A DNA stretch of 64,000 nt from an uncultured Tenacibaculum sp. Its GTDB lineage: Bacteria > Bacteroidota > Bacteroidia > Flavobacteriales > Flavobacteriaceae. Location: positions 1,078,433-1,142,432 of the forward strand of contig CANLMR010000001.1 of NCBI GenBank assembly GCA_947492185.1. Direction: 5' to 3'. The notes beneath the pieces were generated by a model that saw only the letters and a list, made by a program, of their open reading frames with translations, made no database searches and was not told the DNA's origin. Of the stretch, positions 35,405 to 45,505 are shown in pieces. How positions within the stretch are numbered: the first letter of the stretch is position 1; each line of letters opens with the position of its first letter. The position numbers were made by a program, and so were the translations under genes.

Positions 35405-36895
35405 TTATTGTACCGCTTTTAAGGCATCAATATTTCCGTATCCAAAGCTAGAGTTTCTATTAGGATAAAACTCTCCAGCTCTTTTCATTTTATCTAAAAC
35501 TTGAGAACGAGACCAACCTGGATTCCTTGCCCAAACTAATGCAGCAATACCTGCAGTTGTAGCTGTAGCAACAGAAGATCCTCCAACATAATTAGCATCT
35601 CCATTATTAGAACTTAATACAGGTACAAAATTACCAGAATTACGTTCCATTTCAATAGTGAAATCTATTTTTGATCCAGAGTGACAGTTTCCACATCTAG
35701 AATATCTTCCCTCTTTTAATCCAGTAACAGCAACAGTTTCATTCATGTTTGCTGGGAAAATAACTCCATACCAATTAGTAAGTCCAGTAGAAGTACCACC
35801 AGCAGCAATGATTAATTTACCTCTGTTGTAAGCATATCTTATAGCGTCAGCTACTCTAGAGCTACTAAAAGGAGAACCAATAGACATAGATACAATTTTA
35901 ATATCACTTCTATTACCAATAGCTGTTAAAGCTTCAGCTACACCTCTTTTTTCATGATAATCATCAATTAACACATTCTGTACAGAACGGTAAGAAACTA
36001 AATTTGCATTATATGCAACACCAACAGGTAAATTATCATTATTTCTTGGAGCAGTTGCTACAGAAGCCATACTAGTTCCATGTCCACATTTATCATTTAC
36101 ACCATCATAATTGTTAGACCATGCCCACCAAGAATCAACATAAGTTCCATATTTTTGAACAGTTCTTCCAGAAGAATACCCGTCATTGAAATACTGATTC
36201 ATCCATTTTTGATTAGGAGATAATCCAGAGTCAATAACAGCAACGGTAATTCCTCTACCAGTACTATAATTCCATGCAGCAGGAATGTTATGAATGTCAA
36301 AATTCCATGGTACTCTAGCTCCTGGAGCTACTGTACGATAGTCAGAAGAAGAAAGTGTTCTAGAGCTAAATCCACAACCAAAACCTTCTCCAGATCTTGC
36401 TGCAGCTCCGTCATTGTTTTGTTGAAGGCTATATGAAGCTGGTTCTAAATAACGAACCCTACTATCTTTTAAAAGAGCTTCAATAGTTTCTTTACTTTCA
36501 ACAGTTATATCAATAATATTTAATGTTTCATCAATATAAAGTTCATCTTTAGCTTTAGCAGAAGCGCCTTTGTTTTCAATGTTTTTAATTAACTGAATTA
36601 AATCATCTTTAATAGATTCAGAATTCGCATTTCTTTGATATTCATCAGGAGAATTTCCATAACCAATAGTAAGCATGTTTTCTCCGTGTTTAACTGCACT
36701 CCATATAGTATGAGCATCTGTTTCCATCCAAAAGAAATCACCTTGAGTATCTATTGACTCTTGGATTTTAGCGTTGATTTGTTCTTTCGTTAATAGTTCA
36801 GTTTGTTGTTCTACGTTTTCTTGAGGTAAGTCTTCAGTTTTAGAACATGAGACAATAGCCATAGCCATAGCTAAGCTAAGTATTAGTTTTTTCAT
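35405..36895 (-). CDS. Subtilisin-like serine protease (S8) lipoprotein
   Basis: 496 residues from the ATG at 36895. The frame is open upstream to 37090, but MKKLILSLAMAMAIVSCSK is a clear lipoprotein signal and sets the start. A propeptide-like region spans about 30-180. The catalytic triad is Asp in VAVIDSGLSP, His in CGHGTSMASVA and Ser in GGSSVATATTAG, with the oxyanion-region AAGGTSTG. No C-terminal secretion domain is visible. A surface or periplasmic protease. Confidence 0.9.
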   Translation of the reverse strand: MKKLILSLAMAMAIVSCSKTEDLPQENVEQQTELLTKEQINAKIQESIDTQGDFFWMETDAHTIWSAVKHGENMLTIGYGNSPDEYQRNANSESIKDDLIQLIKNIENKGASAKAKDELYIDETLNIIDITVESKETIEALLKDSRVRYLEPASYSLQQNNDGAAARSGEGFGCGFSSRTLSSSDYRTVAPGARVPWNFDIHNIPAAWNYSTGRGITVAVIDSGLSPNQKWMNQYFNDGYSSGRTVQKYGTYVDSWWAWSNNYDGVNDKCGHGTSMASVATAPRNNDNLPVGVAYNANLVSYRSVQNVLIDDYHEKRGVAEALTAIGNRSDIKIVSMSIGSPFSSSRVADAIRYAYNRGKLIIAAGGTSTGLTNWYGVIFPANMNETVAVTGLKEGRYSRCGNCHSGSKIDFTIEMERNSGNFVPVLSSNNGDANYVGGSSVATATTAGIAALVWARNPGWSRSQVLDKMKRAGEFYPNRNSSFGYGNIDALKAVQ

Positions 36896-37078
36896 TTTTG
36901 AAGGGTTTTTAAGTTTTGTGATAGCGAATATATTAAAAAAAACATAAAAATTTAAAAGAAAACATAATTCTGTGTGTTTTAAATTGACAAATTGATAATA
37001 AAAAGCATAAAAAATCTTAAAAAAGTAGTTTAAAAGCATCTTTTTGCTTAGTTGCTTAGCAGTTTTGATGAAGTGCAT

Positions 37079-37114
37079 AAAAAACCACATCTTTTTTTAG
37101 AGATGTGGTTTTTT
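37079..37114 (-). terminator. Terminator after the M28 peptidase gene
   Basis: Stem AAAACCACATCT / AGATGTGGTTTT with a T-run on both strands. Confidence 0.8.
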
Positions 37115-37155
37115 AATTGCTATAAAATTATGTTATTAAAAAAACAAAGCCAAAG

Positions 37156-38133
37156 CTATTCAATAATTACTCTTGTAGGAGTGTCTTTTCCATTTATTAT
37201 TGAAGAGGTTCCTATAGCAACAGCTTTAATAGTTTCTGTTAGCACATTAACATCTAATGTTTCAGCTTCATCAGTAACTTTATGATAATCTGGATCTATA
37301 TCTATTGGGGTAGTTGAAAATGTATGCGAAGGAACTCCTAATCTAGCAAGAGAAGCATTATCTGATCTAAAGAACAAATTGTATTTAGGATATGGATCTG
37401 GGAAAAGTTTATATCCTGTTCCTTCTAAGTTTTTTTGGATTATTGTTCCAAAATTTGATCTTTCAAAACCTGTTAACCAAGCCGTTTTGGGACCGGTTTT
37501 AGGTTCTTTTCCAATTAGTTCTAAATTTATTCCAGCAACAAACTTTGTTGGATCAATTCCTTCACCAAAGTGCTTAGAACCTATTAGTCCCATTTCTTCA
37601 GCAGTAAAACAAACAAATAATATGCTTCTCTCATTATCTCCTTTTTTCTTAAAGTACTCTGCCAGTGCAATAACACCAGTAACTCCTGAAGCATCATCAT
37701 TTGCTCCGTTATAAATTCTATCACCTTCACCATCTTTTATCATTTCTAAATGATCATAGTGAGCAGATACTATTACGAACTCGTCTTTTTTGCTTTTTCC
37801 TTCTAATACTCCCATAACATTAAACATTTTAATATTACGTTGTTCAAAGTTTTGTCTGTATGAAGTTAAGTTTTCATAGTATGATAATCCAATTTTCTTG
37901 AATTCATTCTCAATATATTGAGCAGCTTTTTCAATTCCAGGTGTGCCTGTAGCTCTTCCTTGCATATCATCAGAAGCAAGAGTATATAGATGTTTTTTGA
38001 TTGTAGCTGGATTAAACTCAACTTGTGAAGTTTGCTTTTGATTTTTCTCAGTTTTCTTATTGGCTGGCTTTGTATATTCTTTACAAGAAAAAACAAAAAC
38101 TAATAAGGATAAAAGTATGCTGGTTTTTTTCAT
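37156..38133 (-). CDS. M28 family zinc aminopeptidase lipoprotein
   Basis: 325 residues. Lipobox in LLVFVFSCKEY. M28 metal and catalytic residues are seen in VIVSAHYDHL, NGANDDASGVTGVIAL, CFTAEEMGLIGS (catalytic Glu pair), and the late SDNASLARLGVPSHTF histidine region. A DMQGRATGTPGIEKAA segment precedes them, as in the PepS/YwaD-like branch. It probably trims peptides outside the cytoplasmic membrane. Confidence 0.9.
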   Translation of the reverse strand: MKKTSILLSLLVFVFSCKEYTKPANKKTEKNQKQTSQVEFNPATIKKHLYTLASDDMQGRATGTPGIEKAAQYIENEFKKIGLSYYENLTSYRQNFEQRNIKMFNVMGVLEGKSKKDEFVIVSAHYDHLEMIKDGEGDRIYNGANDDASGVTGVIALAEYFKKKGDNERSILFVCFTAEEMGLIGSKHFGEGIDPTKFVAGINLELIGKEPKTGPKTAWLTGFERSNFGTIIQKNLEGTGYKLFPDPYPKYNLFFRSDNASLARLGVPSHTFSTTPIDIDPDYHKVTDEAETLDVNVLTETIKAVAIGTSSIINGKDTPTRVIIE

Positions 38134-38167
38134 TCTAGAGTGTTTTAAATTTTAGACTTAGATAATA

Positions 38168-38183
38168 TAATTTTGTAGTTTTG
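38168..38183 (+). promoter_or_regulatory. Tandem -7 elements before kdsA
   Basis: TAATTTTG (38168-38175) and TAGTTTTG (38176-38183) both match TAnnTTTG and lie end to end, 16-24 bases before the ATG at 38199. Confidence 0.45.
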
Positions 38184-38198
38184 CTTAAAAATTTACTG

Positions 38199-39017
38199 AT
38201 GAATTTATCAAATATTCCAAATATAAAGCATACAAAATCAAATAACTTTTTTTTATTAGCCGGACCTTGTGCGATTGAAGGAGAAGATATGGCATTAAGA
38301 ATAGCAGAAAAAGTTGTAGAGATTACCAATAAATTAGAAATTCCATTAGTGTTTAAAGGAAGTTTTAAAAAAGCTAATAGGAGTAGAATTGATAGTTTTA
38401 CAGGAATAGGAGATGAAAAAGCGTTAAAAATATTAAAGAAAGTTTCAGAAACTTTTAAGGTGCCTACTATTACAGATATTCATGAAGTAAGCGATGCGGA
38501 AAAAGCTGCTGCTTATGTAGATGTACTTCAAATTCCCGCATTTTTAGTTCGCCAAACAGATTTGGTTGTAGCTGCAGCTAAAACTGGAAAAGTTGTTAAC
38601 TTAAAGAAAGGACAATTTATGAGCCCGGAAGCAATGCAACATGCAGTAAAAAAAGTAAAAGACTCTGGGAATAATAATGTTTGGATAACAGAAAGAGGTA
38701 CTATGTTTGGGTATCAAGATATGTTGGTTGATTTCAGAGGTATTCCTACAATGAGAAGTTATGCACCAACTGTTTTAGATGTAACTCACTCTTTACAACA
38801 ACCTAATCAAAGTTCTGGAGTAACAGGCGGGAGACCAGATATGATTGAAACAATTGCGAGAGCTGGTGTAGTAAATAATATTGATGGATTATTTATGGAA
38901 ACACATTTTGATCCTGCAAATGCCAAATCAGATGGAGCTAATATGTTACATTTAGATCATTTAGAAAAAGTATTAACAAATTTAGTAGCTATTAGAAAAG
39001 TAGTAAATACTTTATAA
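38199..39017 (+). CDS. kdsA: 3-deoxy-8-phosphooctulonate (KDO-8-P) synthase
   Basis: 272 residues from the ATG at 38199. A TTG at 38181 in the same frame overlaps the promoter and is rejected. The enzyme joins phosphoenolpyruvate and arabinose 5-phosphate for lipopolysaccharide KDO. LLAGPCAIEG, FKGSFKKANRSR and DVTHSLQQPN are family marks. The conserved stop overlaps the start of the next gene by one base. Confidence 0.95.
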   Translation: MNLSNIPNIKHTKSNNFFLLAGPCAIEGEDMALRIAEKVVEITNKLEIPLVFKGSFKKANRSRIDSFTGIGDEKALKILKKVSETFKVPTITDIHEVSDAEKAAAYVDVLQIPAFLVRQTDLVVAAAKTGKVVNLKKGQFMSPEAMQHAVKKVKDSGNNNVWITERGTMFGYQDMLVDFRGIPTMRSYAPTVLDVTHSLQQPNQSSGVTGGRPDMIETIARAGVVNNIDGLFMETHFDPANAKSDGANMLHLDHLEKVLTNLVAIRKVVNTL

Positions 39018-39577
39018 TGGATTTTGATTTTTCTATTACTTCATCAGAACCATTATCTGCTCTAAGTCAATCTTATAATTTATTGACTTGGCAAGAAGTT
39101 GTTAAGTTCGTAAAATCTTTACCTTACGGAAGAAATTCGAATAGAAGTGATTTCTCTTTAGTATTAAAAGAAGGAAAGGGTAGTTGTAGCTCCAAACATG
39201 CATTTTTAAAAGCGTTAGCTTTAGAAAATAATGAAAAAGATATTGAGTTAGTTTTAGCTATTTATAAAATGAATGCTTATAATACTAATATAGGTACTAC
39301 TATAAGTGAATATAAATTAGATTACATACCCGAAGCTCATTGCTACTTAAAAATTTTAGGAGAAAGAGTTGATATTACTACAGAAAACTCAAGTTTTAAT
39401 AAAATTGAAGAAGCAATTCTTACTGAGTTAACCATATTACCTAATCAGGTTTCTGAGTATAAGGTGAAGTTTCATAAAGAGTTCATTGAACAATGGATTG
39501 AAGATGAACAAATCAACTTTTCTTTTGAAAAGATTTGGGAAATAAGAGAAGCTTGTATCTCTTATCTTTCTAATTAG
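39017..39577 (+). CDS. Putative transglutaminase-fold protein after kdsA
   Basis: 186 residues with no signal peptide. GKGSCSSKHAFLKALA, PEAHCYLKILG and RVDITTE give Cys, His and Asp in the order and context of the transglutaminase-like papain fold, so a hydrolase or transferase activity is possible. Translationally coupled to kdsA (shared base 39017). Not known to be part of KDO synthesis. Confidence 0.6.
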   Translation: MDFDFSITSSEPLSALSQSYNLLTWQEVVKFVKSLPYGRNSNRSDFSLVLKEGKGSCSSKHAFLKALALENNEKDIELVLAIYKMNAYNTNIGTTISEYKLDYIPEAHCYLKILGERVDITTENSSFNKIEEAILTELTILPNQVSEYKVKFHKEFIEQWIEDEQINFSFEKIWEIREACISYLSN

Positions 39578-39700
39578 AAAACGCTTTAAATTTTAAAATT
39601 CATCCGTCTATACTTTTACCACTTCTTATCGATTAAAAAATATTATAATCATTAAGTTAAATAATTTAACGTTCGATTAGTTAAATAATAACTATGTTTT

Positions 39701-39751
39701 TTGGAGAAGTACCGTATTGGGGATATTTATATATTGGTGCTTCTCCTTTTA
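39701..39751. terminator. Terminator between convergent genes
   Basis: GGAGAAGTACC pairs with GGTGCTTCTCC over a 22-base loop, followed by TTTT, between the kdsA operon and the minus-strand DUF4846 gene. Confidence 0.6.
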
Positions 39752-39759
39752 ATATATAA

Positions 39760-40638
39760 TTATTTAAATCTTACAAAAATTGGGTTATTAAAATAATAAC
39801 TTGGAGTATATACAGGTTCATTTTCAACAAAACGATACCAAGGAGAAATATCTGAATCTTCAAAATTCTTTAATAAACATATGTTTTGAGCAGGAGTATT
39901 TCCTTGTGCTAGTAAATACATTTTTTTACCTTCTTCATTTATAATTTCATCTACAATTATTTCTATATGCCCAGGAAACCCAGGTTGAACGAGCATATCT
40001 CCAATTTTTAAATTTTCAATCTTCACTTTAGGAAGTTCACTATGTAAGGAAGCAGTACCTGCATACATAAAAATTAAATTTAAGTAGTTGTAAAAATTAT
40101 TTTTGGAATAATTTGTTGATTTAGTTTTTAGGAATTTGACTTTGTTACCATTAATTTTAGGTCTATATCCTTCTGCAAATTGTTTCCAAGAACAATAATG
40201 ACCTGAGGTAAATTTAAATCCAATTTTATGTTGTTGATTAATACTCCATAAATATTCAGCTCTAATTCTCATTAAAGCATCTGCGCATTGTTGTAATCCA
40301 TTTTTAGGAACTGGAATTTCTAGAATTGCATCGTGCCAGTGTTGTGCAAAATATTCACTTCCATCATAATTAATTATTGGAGCTCCATATTTCTTTAATT
40401 TATAGTTTCTTAAATATTCTTGAAAAGAACTTTTTGAATATTTTACTCGTTTATAACCTTTAGGGGCTTTAACTCTTGATAGAATAGAATCACCAGCGGT
40501 ATTGATGTAGTTAGGTTTGGAAATAGTGTTTTTTACAATTCCTTTGATGTGGTTAGTAATTTGCTTTCCTTTTGAATTAGTTCTTGCTAATAAAAGGAGT
40601 GTTATAAATCCTAAAATTATAAAGATTGCTTTTTTCAT
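39760..40638 (-). CDS. DUF4846 family protein
   Basis: 292 residues. A short hydrophobic N-terminus (AIFIILGFITLLLLA) is followed by the DUF4846 domain: RVKAPKGYKRV, SFQEYLRNYKLKKYG, QQCADALMRIRAEYLW, KIGFKFTSGHYCSWKQFAEGYRP and GFPGHIEIIVDE. The late Gly-His pair and the conserved Cys/His resemble an NlpC/P60-like amidase fold, though this is inference. Likely envelope-located. Divergent from the 40733 gene. Confidence 0.82.
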   Translation of the reverse strand: MKKAIFIILGFITLLLLARTNSKGKQITNHIKGIVKNTISKPNYINTAGDSILSRVKAPKGYKRVKYSKSSFQEYLRNYKLKKYGAPIINYDGSEYFAQHWHDAILEIPVPKNGLQQCADALMRIRAEYLWSINQQHKIGFKFTSGHYCSWKQFAEGYRPKINGNKVKFLKTKSTNYSKNNFYNYLNLIFMYAGTASLHSELPKVKIENLKIGDMLVQPGFPGHIEIIVDEIINEEGKKMYLLAQGNTPAQNICLLKNFEDSDISPWYRFVENEPVYTPSYYFNNPIFVRFK

Positions 40639-40707
40639 GCTTTTTATAACTATAACCTTTAAAAGATAACTTTAGTATAATTTAAGAAAGGTTCTTAGAT
40701 TAAATAA

Positions 40708-40715
40708 TACATTTG
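40708..40715 (+). promoter_or_regulatory. -7 element before the gene at 40733
   Basis: TACATTTG matches TAnnTTTG and lies 17 bases before the ATG; a matching -33 TTG is not clear. Confidence 0.4.
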
Positions 40716-40732
40716 TGTATAAAAACTAAATA

Positions 40733-41314
40733 ATGAAACAATTTATTAAATCCATATGTATATTATCAGCAGTTTTTTTTATGATTACTAGTTATGCTCA
40801 GGAAAAAGCTAAAATTTTAAAATATCCTAAAGATTGGAGATATGAGCGCATAAATTTCCCTCTTGATTTTGCTAAAAATATAGACTGGGAAGGTTTTGAA
40901 GAACTTCGATTTTCACCAGGAATGTTTGATGTTAAAAGTCCTGATTACTTTACTTATTATTTTGTTTTATCAATTAAAAAAGTAGAAATTTCTATAGAAG
41001 AAATTAAAGAAGCTTTAATAAAGTATTATAAAGGATTATGTAAAGCTGTTAATGTAAAAGAAAAATTTAAAATTAATCACGAAGAGATTACTGTAACAAT
41101 TGAAAAAATAAGTAGTTGTTCTTTAAAAGCAAATGTTGTTTTTTTTGATGGTTTTACGGATGGAAGGAGAATTGTATTGGATATGTTAATTGAAGTAAGT
41201 AAAGTAAAAGATACTGAAATGTTGTTATTGACTTCTGTAACGCCAAGTGGTAATGCTGAAAAATTAGATGTATTGCATAAGAATAATATAAAACATAATT
41301 TATCCACAAGATAA
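40733..41314 (+). CDS. Hypothetical secreted protein
   Basis: 193 residues. Signal peptide cut after ITSYAQ. The body (YPKDWRYERINFPLDFAKNIDWEGFEELRFSPGMF) opens with a segment common to unnamed Bacteroidota periplasmic proteins and contains an alpha/beta core up to residue about 170. No family name known to me. Followed 42 bases later by the transglutaminase gene, so possibly co-transcribed. Confidence 0.6.
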   Translation: MKQFIKSICILSAVFFMITSYAQEKAKILKYPKDWRYERINFPLDFAKNIDWEGFEELRFSPGMFDVKSPDYFTYYFVLSIKKVEISIEEIKEALIKYYKGLCKAVNVKEKFKINHEEITVTIEKISSCSLKANVVFFDGFTDGRRIVLDMLIEVSKVKDTEMLLLTSVTPSGNAEKLDVLHKNNIKHNLSTR

Positions 41315-41356
41315 GGCATGATTTTTGTCGTTTAAAAATCGTTTTAAAATAGTAGT

Positions 41357-42307
41357 ATGAGATTTTTAATTTTTACATTATTTATTTCTTTAGTTGGTTT
41401 CGCTCAAGATTTTTCTGAGATCGAATTAAAAACAAAAAAATACCCAGGTTTACTTTCAGCAGAAGTATTAGCAAATGAAATTGAAAAAGACTTTTCTAAT
41501 AAAGAAGATCAAGTTAAAGCATTATATAGCTGGTTGACTTTAAATATTCGTTATGATCTAGAAGAGTTTTATAATCCGAATAGAGTAACTAAAATGACTT
41601 TTAGATATCAAACTTTAGAAGAGAGAGATAGAAAGCTAAAAGCATTGCATGACGGTATAGTAAAAGAAACACTTTCGTCAAGAAAAGCAGTTTGTGAAGG
41701 TTATGCCAGAACTTTTGCAAAAGTTTGTACACTTTTAAATATTGAGAATGCAGTAGTTGAAGGTTATGTAAGAAGTTCTTCTAATAGAATAGGAAGACCA
41801 TTGCAAGGTCCAAATCATTCTTGGAATGCGGTTAAATTAAATAATAAATGGATTTATGTTGATGCTACTTGGGGAGCTGGTTCAGAAAATAACGGAAGAT
41901 GGATTCGTAGATTTAATCCATATTATTATAATATTCCGAAAGGAAAATATTTTAAAACGCATTTACCAGAAAAATCTATTTGGAAATTAAGAGTAGGAAG
42001 AATTGAAAAAAAAGATTTTTACAATCAGCCTATTTACAGCCATGAGTTTTTAAAATCTGATGTGGAATTGAGTTCTCCATCTACAGGGATTTTATATAGA
42101 AATTCTCAAGGAAATGTAAAGTTAGAATTACAGAATGCTGAAGATAAAGAAATACTGGTTGGTTTTTTAGGTTCAACAACAGCTGTAAAACCGAATACAG
42201 TAATCAAAGGAAATAAATCGATAGTAACTATAACACCACCAACTCAAGCAAGAGCACTTTTTCTGTTAATTAATAGAGAAGTAGCAATTGAATTTTTAGT
42301 ACAATAA
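41357..42307 (+). CDS. Secreted transglutaminase-like protein A
   Basis: 316 residues. Signal MRFLIFTLFISLVGFAQ. The transglutaminase core has Cys in SRKAVCEGYARTFAKVC, His in NHSWNAVKL and Asp in WIYVDATWGAG. A C-terminal beta domain follows (about residue 225 onward). Same length (316) and layout as the paralogue at 46404-47354. Likely a periplasmic peptidase-like enzyme or a protein cross-linker; its substrate is unknown. Confidence 0.85.
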   Translation: MRFLIFTLFISLVGFAQDFSEIELKTKKYPGLLSAEVLANEIEKDFSNKEDQVKALYSWLTLNIRYDLEEFYNPNRVTKMTFRYQTLEERDRKLKALHDGIVKETLSSRKAVCEGYARTFAKVCTLLNIENAVVEGYVRSSSNRIGRPLQGPNHSWNAVKLNNKWIYVDATWGAGSENNGRWIRRFNPYYYNIPKGKYFKTHLPEKSIWKLRVGRIEKKDFYNQPIYSHEFLKSDVELSSPSTGILYRNSQGNVKLELQNAEDKEILVGFLGSTTAVKPNTVIKGNKSIVTITPPTQARALFLLINREVAIEFLVQ

Positions 42308-42339
42308 AAAAAACCTCTTGAAAACTCAAGAGGCTTTTA
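42305..42339. terminator. Bidirectional terminator
   Basis: Stem CCTCTTGA / TCAAGAGG with A- and T-rich flanks between two convergent genes. Confidence 0.75.
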
Positions 42340-42353
42340 GGTTTTGTAAGCAA

Positions 42354-45300
42354 TTACTTTTTGGATAAAAATTCATCTTTACTTAAAATCTTAGTCGGCT
42401 TTTTACCTTCTTTTACTTTAAGTTTTTCAAATTTTGAAATTACCTTTTTATTAATCTTTTCAAAATCTTCTTGAGCTTTTTTCAAACGAGCTTTTAATAC
42501 TCCTTGATTTTCTATCTGGGATAAAGAAGGTTTTTCAAATTGATTCGCTACTTCTGAATATAAATCTGAAAGTTTTTCACGAAGTTCTGGTTCAGCTTCG
42601 CCAACATAATTATCACCTGTTGTAACCACTAATGTTTCTTTTAAAGGTTGTAAAGCTTCAATTACTTTAGTCGCTACTTTTTTAAATTTTTTATCGTCTT
42701 TTAATCGATTAGCAGTTTTTAAATACGAATCTACTTTATGAACTAAATATGCTAAATTTTCCATATCATCATATAACTCCATGGTAGTTTTCCTATGTGC
42801 TATTCTATCGCTATCGCTAATCTGCGATTTAGGATCGTTCTGAACTACAATAGTACTATTGTATTCTTTTTTCCCTTTTTTAAGAACTACTTTATATGTT
42901 CCTGCAGGAACTCTTGGAGATGTAAATCCACCAGAAGTAAAGTTTTTACCAGCTGCAACTTTAGGGTTTTTTTGTCTAAAATTCCAGCTAACTACATTAA
43001 TACCTTTAGATTTACCAGGAACTAAAGTGATTAATTCCTTATCATTTTGATCTTTGATGGTTAAAGTCATTTTACCAAACGTATGACGTTTCTTTAGGTA
43101 GTAAATAATCTTAGCTGCAGAGCTAGGATTGTTTCCAACGAATTGTAATTCTGTACTACCACCACCAAATCCTCCTTGTTCTCTAATAATACCAGGCTTA
43201 GAGTTGAAGAAATGAACGTTTTTAGATAACATTCCTTGGTTAATTTCACGTAATGGAGAAATATCATCAATAATAATTACACCACGTCCATGTGTTCCTA
43301 GTACTAAATCATTCGTTTGTTTTTGTAAATCGATAAAATGAACTGCGGTTGCAGGCATCTTGTTCGTAAATCGTGACCAGTTTTTACCGCCATCAATGGT
43401 AATGAATAAACCAAATTCAGTACCTAAGAATAGTAAATCTTCATTTACATAATCTTCTTGAATATTTCTAGCGAAACCAATAATATCATCAGTAACTATG
43501 GATTTCCATGTTTTTCCAAAATCTGTAGTTTTGTATACATAGGTATTCATATCTCCAGAAGTATGGCCGTCAAAAACAGCATAAGCAGTTCCTTTATTAT
43601 GAGAACTTGCTTCTATATGATACACCCAAGTATTTTTAGGTAAACCAGTGATATTACCAACTGTATTTTTCCAAGTTTTTCCTCCATTTTGAGTTACTTG
43701 AACATTACCATCGTCCGTTCCTACCCAAATTACATTTTCATCCAAAGAAGATTCTGCAATTGTAAATATTGTAGTATGTGTTTCAGCACCAGATTTATCT
43801 ACAGAAATACCTCCTGATTCTTTATCTTGTTTTGTTGGGTCATTAGTTGTTAAATCTGGAGAAATTTTCTTCCAGTTATCTCCCATATCTTCACTTACAT
43901 GTAAAAATTGACTTCCCATGTAAAAACGATCTGATTGATGAGCACTAATAGCCATTGGAGCATTCCAGTTAAAACGTAAATCTGCTTCTCCTTTTATAGG
44001 TAATGGTTGTATGTTTTTATTATAGTTTTTATCTACATCGTACCTCCAAACTTGTTGGGCACCTTGCATTTCAGAATAGATAATATTTTTAGTTGGGTGT
44101 TTTAATACTCTAAACCCATCACCAACTCCAACACGTTTCCAATCTCTTGCTTCAATACCTCCAGGAGAAGAAGAAGGTCCGTACCAAGAACCATTATCTT
44201 GTAATCCACCATAAATGTTATAAGGTTCTTGATTATCAACACTAATATGATAAAACTGAGAAAGCGGAAGGTTATCAACCATATCCATAGTTGTTCCACC
44301 ATCCCAACTTCTGTAAACACCACCATCAGTTCCTACAAACATCGCTTCAGGATTTTTAATATCAAAAACGATATCATGGATGTCAGCATGCATTTCACCT
44401 AAGTTTTTAAAGGTCTTTCCACCATCTCTAGAAATAGATCCAAATAGACCTCCTTTCACTAAAATATCTGGATTTGTTGGATGAACAACTAATCTTGAAA
44501 AATAGAAGGGACGAACTACTAAACCAAAATCACTGTTTAATAATTTCCAGTTTTTTCCGGCGTCATCAGAACGATATAAACCTTTATTTTCTTTGCTCTC
44601 AACAACCGCAAAAATTAATTCTGGTTTTGAAGGAGCAATTGCAATTGCAAAACGACCTAAATCTCCTTGAGGAAACCCATTATGGATTTTATTCCATGTT
44701 TTACCAGCATCGGTTGATTTATATAAAGCACTTCCTGGTCCACCAGAATTAAATCCCCAACCTGTTCTTCTGAACTCCCACATTGAAGCATAAAGAATGT
44801 TTGGATTTGTTGGATCCATTATTAAATCGCTGGCTCCTGTTTTTTCGTTAGTATATAAAATTTTATCCCAAGTTTTTCCTCCGTCAGTTGTTTTATAAAC
44901 ACCTCTTTCTTCACTATCACTCCAAAGTGCACCTAAAACAGCAACATATACTTCATTAGAATTATTCGGATTGATTTTGATACTACTAATTCGTTCTGAT
45001 TTATCGAAACCTATCTTTTTCCAGTTTGCGCCTCCATCTTTAGATTTATATAAACCATCACCTAAAGAAACACTATTACGTGTCCAAATTTCCCCAGTTC
45101 CAACCCAAACTGTGTTATCAGGATCACTTGGGTCGATAGCTATACTACCAATAGATTGGGCATGTTTATCAAAAATGGGAGCAAAAGTAGCTCCTGCGTT
45201 TTCAGATTTCCATACACCACCACCAGCAGCACCTGCATAAATTATTTTTGGATTTGTTGGATGATTTTCAAGATCGATAATACGACCACTCATTAAAGCA

Positions 45301-45425
45301 GGACCAATTTCTCGTGCTTTTAAATTTCCGAAAAGTTCTTTTCCTTTAAGAACTATTTCTTGTGCGTTAACGCTTGTAGATATTGTGAATACACTACAAG
45401 CTATAACTTTAATTAGCTTATTCAT
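42354..45425 (-). CDS. Secreted sortilin/BNR-repeat propeller protein
   Basis: 1023 residues. Signal peptide cut after STSVNAQ. Repeated Asp-box turns (SKDGGANW, TTDGGKTW, STDAGKTW, SDDAGKNW, RDGGKTF, TQNGGKTW, TDFGKTW, IDGGKNW) form two beta-propellers over residues about 35-720, as in the VPS10/sortilin-like glycosyl-hydrolase-fold family. A beta-sandwich (about 730-860) and a coiled helical tail (about 865-1000) follow. Large extracellular or outer-membrane-associated protein; binding or glycosidase activity cannot be told from sequence. Confidence 0.85.
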   Translation of the reverse strand: MNKLIKVIACSVFTISTSVNAQEIVLKGKELFGNLKAREIGPALMSGRIIDLENHPTNPKIIYAGAAGGGVWKSENAGATFAPIFDKHAQSIGSIAIDPSDPDNTVWVGTGEIWTRNSVSLGDGLYKSKDGGANWKKIGFDKSERISSIKINPNNSNEVYVAVLGALWSDSEERGVYKTTDGGKTWDKILYTNEKTGASDLIMDPTNPNILYASMWEFRRTGWGFNSGGPGSALYKSTDAGKTWNKIHNGFPQGDLGRFAIAIAPSKPELIFAVVESKENKGLYRSDDAGKNWKLLNSDFGLVVRPFYFSRLVVHPTNPDILVKGGLFGSISRDGGKTFKNLGEMHADIHDIVFDIKNPEAMFVGTDGGVYRSWDGGTTMDMVDNLPLSQFYHISVDNQEPYNIYGGLQDNGSWYGPSSSPGGIEARDWKRVGVGDGFRVLKHPTKNIIYSEMQGAQQVWRYDVDKNYNKNIQPLPIKGEADLRFNWNAPMAISAHQSDRFYMGSQFLHVSEDMGDNWKKISPDLTTNDPTKQDKESGGISVDKSGAETHTTIFTIAESSLDENVIWVGTDDGNVQVTQNGGKTWKNTVGNITGLPKNTWVYHIEASSHNKGTAYAVFDGHTSGDMNTYVYKTTDFGKTWKSIVTDDIIGFARNIQEDYVNEDLLFLGTEFGLFITIDGGKNWSRFTNKMPATAVHFIDLQKQTNDLVLGTHGRGVIIIDDISPLREINQGMLSKNVHFFNSKPGIIREQGGFGGGSTELQFVGNNPSSAAKIIYYLKKRHTFGKMTLTIKDQNDKELITLVPGKSKGINVVSWNFRQKNPKVAAGKNFTSGGFTSPRVPAGTYKVVLKKGKKEYNSTIVVQNDPKSQISDSDRIAHRKTTMELYDDMENLAYLVHKVDSYLKTANRLKDDKKFKKVATKVIEALQPLKETLVVTTGDNYVGEAEPELREKLSDLYSEVANQFEKPSLSQIENQGVLKARLKKAQEDFEKINKKVISKFEKLKVKEGKKPTKILSKDEFLSKK

Positions 45426-45505
45426 AATAAATAAATTGTACAGTGTTATTCTTTTAATAACACTGCACTGTAGTTAAGTTAAGTTAGTATGTATATTGTG
45501 TATTA

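Noticed and set aside
36896-37090. Long upstream extension of the subtilase frame
   Set aside because: Very AT-rich, without protein-like composition; the lipoprotein signal at 36895 marks the true start.
39656-39670. Palindrome GTTAAATAATTTAAC
   Set aside because: Only A/T-rich self-complementarity in a convergent gap; no promoter or second copy.
42795-45240. Plus-strand open frames opposite the BNR protein gene
   Set aside because: They are antisense to a long, repeat-rich, signal-peptide-bearing gene and show no protein family features.
45441-45462. Stem GTGTTATT/AATAACAC between the LolA-like and BNR genes
   Set aside because: No T-run on the minus strand, so not called a terminator; it could be a weak leader hairpin.
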